Source of the DNA: Spartobacteria bacterium
GTDB lineage: Bacteria > Verrucomicrobiota > Kiritimatiellia > RZYC01
Direction of reading: 5' to 3'
Assembly (NCBI GenBank): GCA_009930475.1
Contig: RZYC01000014.1
Location: 1-64,000, forward strand
DNA length: 64,000 nucleotides
In this document: positions 51,344 through 58,814 of the stretch, in pieces
How the letters are laid out: every line of letters starts with the position of its first letter
Numbering within the stretch: position 1 is the stretch's first letter
Translations under genes and position numbers: made by a program
Notes under the pieces: model-generated
Database searches by the model: none
Told to the model about the DNA's origin: nothing
What the model saw: only the letters and a program-made list of their open reading frames with translations

Positions 51344-52291
51344 ATGAGAAGACGTAGGATAAAACGAGATGGGTTGGCGTACTATCATTGCATGACGCGC
51401 GTGGTGGGGCGGCAGATGTTGTTGGGTGAGGCGGAGAAAGAGTATATGCGGTTGCTGATTCGCCGGGTCGAGGGGTTTACTGGTGTGCGGGTTATGACGT
51501 ATGCGGTGATGACGAATCATATTCACTTGTTGTTGGAAGAGCCTGATCGCGGAACGGTTGTAGATGATGAGGAACTGTTGGGCCGGATGCAGTCATTGTA
51601 TTCGGGAGAGGAAATGGCTGAGATCGAGGCTCGATGGATGGATTGGCTGGTGAGGGGGCATGATGCAGCGGTTCTGGCAGATAAGATGAGGTATCGGCGA
51701 CGGATGCATGATATCAGTGAATTTATGAAGACACTGAAGCATCGTTTTTCTTTTTGGTATAACCGGTTACATGACCGCAAGGGCACGCTGTGGTCTGAGC
51801 GATTTAAGAGTGTTTTGGTGGAAGGGGGCGAAGCTCTGTGCACCGTTGCGGCGTATATCGAAATGAATCCGGTTAGGGCCGGTATCGTGATAGAGCCCGC
51901 TGCTTATCGGTTCTGTGGTTTTGGTGAGGCGGTGGAAGGATCGCCGATCGCGCGGCGGGGGATTATGGATATTTTGGCACAGAAGGGGCTGGCATTTGGC
52001 GTGGAAAGATCGCGTCGCTGGCCGGATGTAAAGGGGTATTATTCTGAGTCAATATTGTTGTATCGTTTGTCAAAGGGGGACGTCTTTCCGTCACAGCAGC
52101 TGTTGTGTCGGTGTAGGTATTTTACAGACGGTCAGGTATTGGGAAGTAGGTCTTTTGTAGAGGCCTTCTTTGAGGAGCATCGTGATTACTTTGGTCCACG
52201 ACGTCGAATGGGGGGGCGGAAAGTGAAGGGGGAGTGGCCCTCCATGTACGCTATCCGAGATGTTGGACACACTGTTTCTTTAAATGGATGA
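51344..52291 (+). CDS. RAYT-type transposase (Y1/HUH family), copy 3
   Basis: 315 residues from the ATG at 51344 (MRRRRIKRDGLAYYH). The HUH motif is TNHIHLLLEEP. Blocks HDISEFMKTLKHRFSFWYNR, GTLWSERFKSVLVEGG and VAAYIEMNPVRAGIV are intact, as is the C-terminal extension (CRCRYFTDGQVLGSRSFVEAFF...RDYFGPRR). The upstream element is shared with copy 1, while the protein is clearly diverged. It lies between the lepA-lepB run and the ercA-like gene. Confidence 0.93.
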   Translation: MRRRRIKRDGLAYYHCMTRVVGRQMLLGEAEKEYMRLLIRRVEGFTGVRVMTYAVMTNHIHLLLEEPDRGTVVDDEELLGRMQSLYSGEEMAEIEARWMDWLVRGHDAAVLADKMRYRRRMHDISEFMKTLKHRFSFWYNRLHDRKGTLWSERFKSVLVEGGEALCTVAAYIEMNPVRAGIVIEPAAYRFCGFGEAVEGSPIARRGIMDILAQKGLAFGVERSRRWPDVKGYYSESILLYRLSKGDVFPSQQLLCRCRYFTDGQVLGSRSFVEAFFEEHRDYFGPRRRMGGRKVKGEWPSMYAIRDVGHTVSLNG

Positions 52292-52349
52292 TTAATGGTT
52301 TTTTCTGGGTTGTATCCGTCCTGTCTTATTCAGTAATTATTTTTCGTCA

Positions 52350-52379
52350 TTGCCAAAATCCGATTAACGAGAGTAGAGT
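52350..52379 (+). promoter_or_regulatory. Candidate promoter of the ercA-like gene
   Basis: TTGCCA (52350-52355) and TAGAGT (52374-52379) with an 18-base spacer, 34 nt before the ATG. It is an acceptable but not strong sigma-70-type match. Confidence 0.35.
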
Positions 52380-52412
52380 TATCCCGTTAGAAAAAAGAGG
52401 ACTGATAATTCT

Positions 52413-53567
52413 ATGGAAATGCGCAAGCTGGTTTTCCCCGAGATGATCTTTGGTGATGATGTACTGGAACTATGTGGTACGAGTGCACAGCGATTAGGAA
52501 TGAAAAAGGTGCTGTTGGTTTCTGATCAGGGAGTGAGGTCGGCAGGCTGGACGGATATGGTTATGGCCAATCTAGGGCATGCAGGGATTCCGTTTGTTGT
52601 GCATGATGAAATTACGGCCAATCCAAAAGATAATGAAGTGGATCTTGGTGTGGAGATCTTTTGCGATGCACAGTGCGATGGAATTGTAGCGGTCGGGGGC
52701 GGGAGTCCGATGGATTGCGCCAAGGGTATTGGCGTGGTTGTGGCAAATGGTGGGCGTATTCTCGATTATGAGGGGGTTGATCGCATAGCTATTCCCATGC
52801 CGCCTCTGATCTGTGTTCCTACGACGGCAGGGTCTTCGGCCGACGTGTCTCAATTTGCCATCATCACTGATTCCAGGCGCAAAGTTAAAATTGCTGTGAT
52901 AAGCAAGGCCATTGTCCCTGATTTGGCGTTGATCTGTCCGGCTCCGCTGACGACGATGGATGCAAATCTAACGGCATGTACCGCACTGGATGCCTTGACG
53001 CATGCGATTGAAGCGTATGTGTCCAATGCCAGTTCTCCTTTGACGGATGTTCATGCATTGAGTGCTATACGGCGTGTGTGTCAGTTTCTGGTCCCCTGCA
53101 TTCATGCGCCGGACGATATGTCTTTTCGCTCGGAACTGATGCTGGCCAGCATGGAAGCAGGGATGGCTTTTTCTAATGCCAGCCTGGGTGCCGTTCACGC
53201 CATGGCGCACAGTTTGGGCGGAGCAAAGGATTTGCCGCACGGCGCATGCAATGCGCTTTTACTTGAGCATGTTATTCGGGCTAATTTTTCCTACGAGACA
53301 GAGAAGTATCGAAGGATTGCACGCGTTATGGGGGTTGATGTGCGACAGGACGATGACGGGATCGCCTGCGACAAGCTTACTGCCGCTATCCATGCATTGC
53401 GTCGTTCGGCAGGTGTTTCATCGTCATTAAAGGATTATGGGGTCGAAGAAAAGGATCTGCAGGAACTGGCCAGTCATGCTGCTGCGGATCCCTGTTTAGC
53501 GACCAATCCGTTTATGATTACGATAGAGCAACTGAAGGGAATATACCGCAATGCCCTTGGATCCTGA
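52413..53567 (+). CDS. Iron-containing alcohol dehydrogenase, ErcA-like
   Basis: 384 residues, full length for the family. NAD-binding motif GGGSPMDCAKG (95-105), PTTAGSSADVS (136-146) and metal ligands D193 and H197 (TALDALTHAIEAY), H262 (GAVHAMAHSLGG) and H276 (DLPHGACNALLL) are all present. A PAS histidine kinase gene overlaps its 3' end by 17 nt. This pairing matches ErcA/ErcS-type loci, where the dehydrogenase has a regulatory role in alcohol oxidation (known from Pseudomonas aeruginosa). A sensing or signalling function here is inferred from that arrangement. Confidence 0.92.
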   Translation: MEMRKLVFPEMIFGDDVLELCGTSAQRLGMKKVLLVSDQGVRSAGWTDMVMANLGHAGIPFVVHDEITANPKDNEVDLGVEIFCDAQCDGIVAVGGGSPMDCAKGIGVVVANGGRILDYEGVDRIAIPMPPLICVPTTAGSSADVSQFAIITDSRRKVKIAVISKAIVPDLALICPAPLTTMDANLTACTALDALTHAIEAYVSNASSPLTDVHALSAIRRVCQFLVPCIHAPDDMSFRSELMLASMEAGMAFSNASLGAVHAMAHSLGGAKDLPHGACNALLLEHVIRANFSYETEKYRRIARVMGVDVRQDDDGIACDKLTAAIHALRRSAGVSSSLKDYGVEEKDLQELASHAAADPCLATNPFMITIEQLKGIYRNALGS

Positions 53568-54912
53568 TCAGAATAGAGAAGGATCATTCGTTGATGCGAA
53601 TGATATGTCCGTACGGCGTCGTCAAATTATTGGTCTGGGCGGGACATCGGGGAGAAAAAATTATTACCCTGAGTTGCAGAACAAAATTCGTCAGTTAGAG
53701 CAGGAAAATCTTGAGCGAAGGCGTGCACAGGATGAACTGGGAGCCTTGAAGCAAGATCTTCAGAATATTTTAGACTCTATGCCGTCTTTGATTGCCGTTA
53801 TAAATGATGAGTGCGAAGTGCTGAGCTGGAATAATGCGGCGGTTCAAATGACGGGGATTGCTGTGAGTGAAGCCGTGGGCTATTCGATTGTTGCATTACT
53901 TGATATGCTTCCGCCGTTGGAATCAATGATACATACAGCCGTTCGGTCGATGCGTCCCTGCGCAAAATCAAAAATTCAGGGTCATCCTTCAGAGGGAACC
54001 TTTTCCTACTATGATGTAACGGTTTACCCCTTAGAATCAAATAAGACCGAGCGACTGGTTGTACGCATTGATGATGTAACGAATCAGGTGCGTATGGAGG
54101 GTATGCTTATTCAGGCGGACAAGATGATGGCATTGGGCGGGGTGGCGGCGGGAATGGCGCATGAAATCAACAATCCGCTGGCGGGTTTACTGCAGTCGCT
54201 TCAGGTGCTGAGCAACAGGTTAAAGCAGCCCACGCGGAAAAACATTGACGTGGCAGAAGCTTGCGGCACGACGCTGTATGGTGTGCATAAATATGCGGAG
54301 TGCCGCGGATTGCATGAACTACTGGATAACATGTCCGAGGCAGGCAAGCGTATTTCATCGATCATTCGCGGGATGCTGTCTTTTGGGCGGCAAGATAGCG
54401 GTGTTATGCAGCTTTGCTGCATAACAGAATTGGTTGATACGGCCGTAAAAATAGCAGGCAATGATTTTAATTTTGCGTCGCATTATGAATTTAAAAAAAT
54501 ACATATTGTTCGTGAGTATGCATCGGATTTGCCTTTGGTCATGTGTGCGGCATCCAATATTCAACAGGTTGTGCTGAACATATTGAAAAATGGGGCGGAA
54601 GCCATGCGTTCGGATCCTGGCAATGCATTGCCGCGTTTTATCCTGCGAATCAGACGCATGCGGAATCAGGTGGTCATTGATATTGAAAATAATGGAGAAC
54701 CCATGCCGGAATCCATTCGAGCCCATGTTTTTGAGCCTTTCTTTACAACCAAGGCTCCGCAGGAAGGAACCGGGCTGGGATTGTCAGTCAGCTATTTCAT
54801 TGTCAGCAATCAGCATCATGGCGCGCTGACCATTGATACATCGCCTGATTTTGGTACACGTTTTAGCATTGCGCTGCCTGCTGGTCAGCCTGTGCGATCC
54901 TCAGAGATGTAG
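53551..54912 (+). CDS. PAS-domain histidine kinase, ErcS-like
   Basis: 453 residues, no membrane segment. A coiled coil (about 45-75; LQNKIRQLEQENLERRRAQD) leads to a PAS domain (about 78-180; LIAVINDECEVLSWNNAAVQ), a phosphoacceptor region with GGVAAGMAHEINNPLAGLLQ, and an HATPase domain with NILKNGAEAM, FEPFFTTKAPQEGTGLGLSV. No receiver domain or response regulator is adjacent. Its first codons overlap the end of the alcohol dehydrogenase gene, so the two are almost certainly made together; the kinase may read the redox or substrate state of that enzyme. Confidence 0.92.
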   Translation: MPLDPDQNREGSFVDANDMSVRRRQIIGLGGTSGRKNYYPELQNKIRQLEQENLERRRAQDELGALKQDLQNILDSMPSLIAVINDECEVLSWNNAAVQMTGIAVSEAVGYSIVALLDMLPPLESMIHTAVRSMRPCAKSKIQGHPSEGTFSYYDVTVYPLESNKTERLVVRIDDVTNQVRMEGMLIQADKMMALGGVAAGMAHEINNPLAGLLQSLQVLSNRLKQPTRKNIDVAEACGTTLYGVHKYAECRGLHELLDNMSEAGKRISSIIRGMLSFGRQDSGVMQLCCITELVDTAVKIAGNDFNFASHYEFKKIHIVREYASDLPLVMCAASNIQQVVLNILKNGAEAMRSDPGNALPRFILRIRRMRNQVVIDIENNGEPMPESIRAHVFEPFFTTKAPQEGTGLGLSVSYFIVSNQHHGALTIDTSPDFGTRFSIALPAGQPVRSSEM

Positions 54913-55021
54913 ATCGGCGGAATAAAAACGAGGAGTATCCATAGTGTGCATCAAAAAAACTGTTGCTATCGCCTCTGTTAGTTTTGCTGTGCTTCCATCT
55001 TGATTCTTAAGGACAGTTTAA

Positions 55022-55050
55022 TTGACTTGGCGAAAGTGTTTACCTAGATT
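55022..55050 (+). promoter_or_regulatory. Sigma-70-like promoter giving a near-leaderless mRNA
   Basis: TTGACT (55022-55027), exactly 17 bases, then TAGATT (55045-55050), 9 nt before the ATG at 55059. There is no Shine-Dalgarno sequence. The predicted transcript would start at or within two bases of the ATG. Confidence 0.6.
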
Positions 55051-55058
55051 CTGAAATT

Positions 55059-55832
55059 ATGAAATATTTTCTACGTTACACAGTTGTTATCATGATTGCA
55101 TGGAGTGTGCTTACTACGTGCGGGTGCGGGAACAAAGTCGCACGGATGGAGAAGAGTGAAGAGAATCATCCGGCGATGAAGAAGGCGCGTATTCGCAAGA
55201 ATGCGCAGGATATTGATGGAGCCATAAGGATTTACAATGATCTGCTGGAGCGGGAGCCGAAGATCGTCCGAGCTCATTTGGAATTGGCACTGCTGTATGA
55301 TGAATACAAAGAAGATTATGTGCGAGCGATTTATCACTATCAGCGTTATGCGGAAAAACGCCCAGCCGCCGATAAGCAGGAAATGGTGGACGGTCTGATA
55401 CGTAAGGCGCGTATTCACTATGCGGCATCTTTGCCGGATATGCCATCCGGTGCGGTGGAAGAAATCGCCCTTATGAAAGAAGAAAACGAGGCATTAAAGG
55501 ATCGAATTGTAGCACTTATGGAAGTCATACATCGAGATGGTGGCGTAAGCGGCACGGGTGCTCCACCCCTGGAGCCGAAAGTTGAAGCGGCATTGGCCAG
55601 TGTGCAGAGTGGCGACCAGACAACGGTTGAGTCTCTGAAAAAACCAAAGCCAAAGCCGGCAGAGCGCGCTGTGGGATCCTACAAGGTGGCAAAGGGGGAC
55701 ACGTTGTCGAGAATTTCAAAAAAAGTGTACGGAGATCCATCACGCTGGCGTGAGATTTATGATGCAAATAAGCGGGAAATGAAGAGTCCCAGCAGTTTGA
55801 CTGTGGGACAGACGCTGGTCATTCCACATTAA
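55059..55832 (+). CDS. LysM-containing lipoprotein
   Basis: 257 residues. A signal peptide ends in a Cys-rich lipobox region (SVLTTCGCGN, Cys at about 21 or 23). Helical TPR-like segments follow (about 40-105; DIDGAIRIYNDLLEREPKIV, AIYHYQRYAEKRP), then a coiled coil (about 130-155), a Pro/Lys-rich linker, and a C-terminal LysM domain (about 207-256; SYKVAKGDTLSRISKKVYGD, SSLTVGQTLVIPH). It should sit in the periplasm anchored to a membrane and bind peptidoglycan. It heads a three-gene transcript with two tail-anchored proteins. Confidence 0.85.
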   Translation: MKYFLRYTVVIMIAWSVLTTCGCGNKVARMEKSEENHPAMKKARIRKNAQDIDGAIRIYNDLLEREPKIVRAHLELALLYDEYKEDYVRAIYHYQRYAEKRPAADKQEMVDGLIRKARIHYAASLPDMPSGAVEEIALMKEENEALKDRIVALMEVIHRDGGVSGTGAPPLEPKVEAALASVQSGDQTTVESLKKPKPKPAERAVGSYKVAKGDTLSRISKKVYGDPSRWREIYDANKREMKSPSSLTVGQTLVIPH

Positions 55833-55856
55833 ACAAATATGTTTTAGGAGATTAGG

Positions 55857-56645
55857 ATGAGTGGAACGGATTTTTTTGATGATGATTTGATTCAGCAGCG
55901 TGATGCTGCAAAGCGAATAAAAATGGGCCCCGGCGATATGCCGGCATCAGAATCGCTGAAACACCCTCCGCAAACATCATCGTCGGAGATGCCGCAGCGG
56001 AGCGTTGGCGACTTAAACCTGACACGTATGGCGCAATATCGCGAAGAAATCAATGGCCGCGTTGCACAGACCAGTGAAGAGCTGGAACGGCTGCGCGGAC
56101 GTCATGAACAGCTGGAACGTGAAAAGAAAGAACTCGAAGTGCTGCGCAATCGTCAGGATGATTTTTTGACGGGAAAACGAGCTATTCTGGAACGCTTTCA
56201 ACAGTCCCTGATGCATTTAGAGAACGAAGAAGTTCGCGCGGAACGGGTTTGCGAGGTGATAGCCGCAACGCGTGCCCGATTTAAGGAATTGTATCATCAA
56301 ATTGATGAACTGCGTGAAGAAAACTGGGCGGAAGAGTATTTACACGAAGAGTTAACGCGCAGTCTATCCATTATTGAAGACGCGCGAATGGAATTCAAAA
56401 AAGGATTGGCTCGCGTTGAGTCACTGACGGAGCAGTCCGCAGAAAAGAAAAAGGATACTCCGGGGGTTCTGTTTGATGAGCATGTCCCCGCTCCAAGAGA
56501 GCAGTCCAGTGCTGTTTTTAGTGAAAAAGCCTTTTCATTCGTATACTGGCTGAAGGTCGGTGTTGCGGTTAGTTTGCCTATTACGTTGACGCTCATTGTT
56601 TTATCGATTATTTCATGGTTGATTAAAAGTAACCTTGGTTATTAA
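55857..56645 (+). CDS. Coiled-coil protein with C-terminal membrane anchor
   Basis: 262 residues with a good AGGAG ribosome site. An acidic N-terminus (1-60) is followed by a long coiled coil (about 60-205; SEELERLRGRHEQLEREKKE, LRNRQDDFLTGKRAILERFQ). A single hydrophobic helix lies near the C-terminus (about 233-257; VGVAVSLPITLTLIVLSIIS). I do not recognise a family. It looks like a cytoplasmic scaffold tethered to the inner membrane. It lies between the LysM lipoprotein gene and a second small tail-anchored protein. Confidence 0.75.
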   Translation: MSGTDFFDDDLIQQRDAAKRIKMGPGDMPASESLKHPPQTSSSEMPQRSVGDLNLTRMAQYREEINGRVAQTSEELERLRGRHEQLEREKKELEVLRNRQDDFLTGKRAILERFQQSLMHLENEEVRAERVCEVIAATRARFKELYHQIDELREENWAEEYLHEELTRSLSIIEDARMEFKKGLARVESLTEQSAEKKKDTPGVLFDEHVPAPREQSSAVFSEKAFSFVYWLKVGVAVSLPITLTLIVLSIISWLIKSNLGY

Positions 56646-56660
56646 TCTGGAGCATCGCGC

Positions 56661-57044
56661 ATGGGGTCTGTTAATAAAAAAAGTACGGTGGATCGCCGTC
56701 TGCGCGAGATAGAACTAGAAGAGAGGCTGCTGCGTGATGACATTCGCGTGCTTTCTAAAACGCTTTCAAAAACAGGTGCGGTGAACAGCGGGGAAAAGGA
56801 ACGGATTGTGTACGATGTGGAAATGAGGCGTTTGAAACCTTCTGCGCAGGTCAAGAGCCGGTGGGATCAGTCGGCTCCTCACAATCAGGACGGTCGGTTG
56901 CTAACCTATTTATCCACGGGAAGCTTTGAACCATCCGGTGGATTCGGGCGTGTGTCAGATCCGGTACGACGTCATCGGCGTATTTTTATCATCGTATTTT
57001 TATGTTTGCTTCTATTTATCGTGGGCAGTCTGCTGTTTATGTAG
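56661..57044 (+). CDS. Small tail-anchored protein of unknown function
   Basis: 127 residues with a GGAG ribosome site. The N-terminal half is charged and helical (DRRLREIELEERLLRDDIRV). A linker includes STGSFEPSGGFGRVSDP, and a single hydrophobic helix ends the protein (about 106-127; FIIVFLCLLLFIVGSLLF). No family is recognised. The topology repeats that of the gene before it, suggesting a pair of cytoplasmic proteins anchored in the same membrane as partners of the LysM lipoprotein. Confidence 0.7.
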   Translation: MGSVNKKSTVDRRLREIELEERLLRDDIRVLSKTLSKTGAVNSGEKERIVYDVEMRRLKPSAQVKSRWDQSAPHNQDGRLLTYLSTGSFEPSGGFGRVSDPVRRHRRIFIIVFLCLLLFIVGSLLFM

Positions 57045-57057
57045 GAGTAAAAAGGAT

Positions 57058-57116
57058 AAGAAACTTGTTTTTTTGCTACGGAACGGGCAGGGTGAAGCAA
57101 GTTTCTTAATTTTATT
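57058..57116 (+). terminator. Long-loop hairpin between the envelope genes and gpmI
   Basis: AAGAAACTTG (57058-57067) and CAAGTTTCTT (57098-57107) are perfect 10-base complements with a 30-base loop containing seven T, followed by AATTTTATT. It may terminate the upstream three-gene transcript. Confidence 0.5.
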
Positions 57117-57140
57117 CACAGCTTGTACGGAGAGTTAGTA

Positions 57141-58805
57141 ATGAACCAAGCAGAAGTGTTGAAAAAATCCGCTGACTTTGCGGGTCCTGAAGGTCCCGTC
57201 GTACTCGTCATCATGGACGGTGTCGGCATTGGTAAATTTGAAGACGGCGACATGGTTCGCAAGGCGACCACGCCGCATTTGAGTTTTTTGAGAGAGCATG
57301 CCGTTTGTTCACAGCTAAAAGCCCACGGCACCGCCGTTGGTCTTCCCAGCGACGATGATATGGGCAACAGCGAAGTAGGGCACAATGCCATTGGTTGCGG
57401 ACGAGTCTTTGAACAGGGCGCCAGTCTGGTTAATCAATCCATTGAAACACGGGCGATGTTTGAAGGTCAGGCATGGAAGGAATTAATTGCCAATTGCAAA
57501 ACCAATACATCCGCTTTGCATTTTATCGGTCTTTTCAGCGATGGCAATGTACATAGCAATATTGGCCATTTGAAGTCCATGCTCAAGGAAGCAAAGGCGG
57601 AAAAATTGCCTAAAGCGTTCATTCATATTTTGTTGGACGGAAGAGATGTTCCCCCGGTTTCTGCACTGGAATACGTGGACGATTTCGAGGCATTTCTGAC
57701 CGATATCAATGCGGATGGCTCCGTCAGCTATCGTATCGCTTCCGGCGGCGGCCGCATGAATATCACCATGGATCGATACAATGCCAACTGGGATATGGTT
57801 CGCAAGGGCTGGGATACCCATGTGAAGGCCAAAGGGCCTGCATATGCTACGGCACGCGAAGCCATTGAGTCGCTTCGCAAGGATAATCCCGGCGTCATTG
57901 ACCAGGATTTGCCTCCGTTCATTATTGGTGATGACGGCAAACCTGTTGGCCCTATTGTGGACGGCGACAGTGTCATTTTTTTCAACTTCCGCGGTGATCG
58001 CTCCATTGAAATCACCCGTGCATTTGAAGAAGAAACACTGACCGAATTTGATCGCGGTCCGCGATTGAATGTTATGTATGCCGGTATGATGCAGTACGAC
58101 GGCGATTTGAAACTGCCGAAACGTTTTCTCGTCAATCCGCCCGCCATCGATCGCACTATGGGTGAATATCTGGCGCACACCGGATTAAAGCAGCTGGCCA
58201 TCAGCGAAACGCAGAAATTCGGGCATGTCACGTATTTCTTCAACGGCAATCGCTCGGGTAAATTTGATGATAATCTGGAGACCTATATTGAAGTGCCTTC
58301 CGATGTGCTTCCCTTTGAGCAGCGCCCATGGATGAAAGCCGCAGAAATCACTGATCACGTCATTGATGCCATTAAAAGCGGCGAATATAAACATATCCGG
58401 CTGAATTATGCCAATGGCGATATGGTTGGACATACTGGCGTTTATCAGGCCGTAGAAATTGCAGTGGAAGCTGTTGATCTGTGCATTGGTCGTCTGCTGC
58501 CGTATATTGTAGAGGCCAAGGGCATTCTGATTGTATCAGCAGATCATGGCAATGCCGATGATATGTATGAACGTAATAAGAAGACTGGTCAGGTCAAGGT
58601 CAACGAGGAACAGATTCCTCAGCCGAAAACAGCGCATTCATTGAACCCGGTTCCTGTGTTTATCTATGATCCCGCAGGAACGGCGCATGTAAGGCTTTCA
58701 AAGAATAAAGATCTGGGTATTGCGAGTATTGCCGCGACCATCATCAAGTGTCTGGGCTATGAGCCGCCGGCGGATTACTGCCCGAGTATTGTTGATGTGG
58801 GATAA
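57141..58805 (+). CDS. gpmI: 2,3-bisphosphoglycerate-independent phosphoglycerate mutase
   Basis: 554 residues from the ATG at 57141 (GGAG 9 nt upstream). Alkaline-phosphatase-type motifs: D26 in VLVIMDGVGIG, phosphoserine S77 in DDDMGNSEVGHNAIG, and the C-terminal metal site LIVSADHGNADDM with NGDMVGHTG upstream. The insert domain (about 90-320) has ILLDGRDVPPVSALEYV. It interconverts 3- and 2-phosphoglycerate in glycolysis using Mn. Slightly long for the family (about 510-550). A strong terminator lies 52 nt after the stop. Confidence 0.96.
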   Translation: MNQAEVLKKSADFAGPEGPVVLVIMDGVGIGKFEDGDMVRKATTPHLSFLREHAVCSQLKAHGTAVGLPSDDDMGNSEVGHNAIGCGRVFEQGASLVNQSIETRAMFEGQAWKELIANCKTNTSALHFIGLFSDGNVHSNIGHLKSMLKEAKAEKLPKAFIHILLDGRDVPPVSALEYVDDFEAFLTDINADGSVSYRIASGGGRMNITMDRYNANWDMVRKGWDTHVKAKGPAYATAREAIESLRKDNPGVIDQDLPPFIIGDDGKPVGPIVDGDSVIFFNFRGDRSIEITRAFEEETLTEFDRGPRLNVMYAGMMQYDGDLKLPKRFLVNPPAIDRTMGEYLAHTGLKQLAISETQKFGHVTYFFNGNRSGKFDDNLETYIEVPSDVLPFEQRPWMKAAEITDHVIDAIKSGEYKHIRLNYANGDMVGHTGVYQAVEIAVEAVDLCIGRLLPYIVEAKGILIVSADHGNADDMYERNKKTGQVKVNEEQIPQPKTAHSLNPVPVFIYDPAGTAHVRLSKNKDLGIASIAATIIKCLGYEPPADYCPSIVDVG

Positions 58806-58814
58806 CTCTGCCCC

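Noticed and set aside
51969-51985. Sigma-54-like TGGCACAGAAGGGGCT
   Set aside because: It is inside the coding sequence of RAYT copy 3 with no gene start following.
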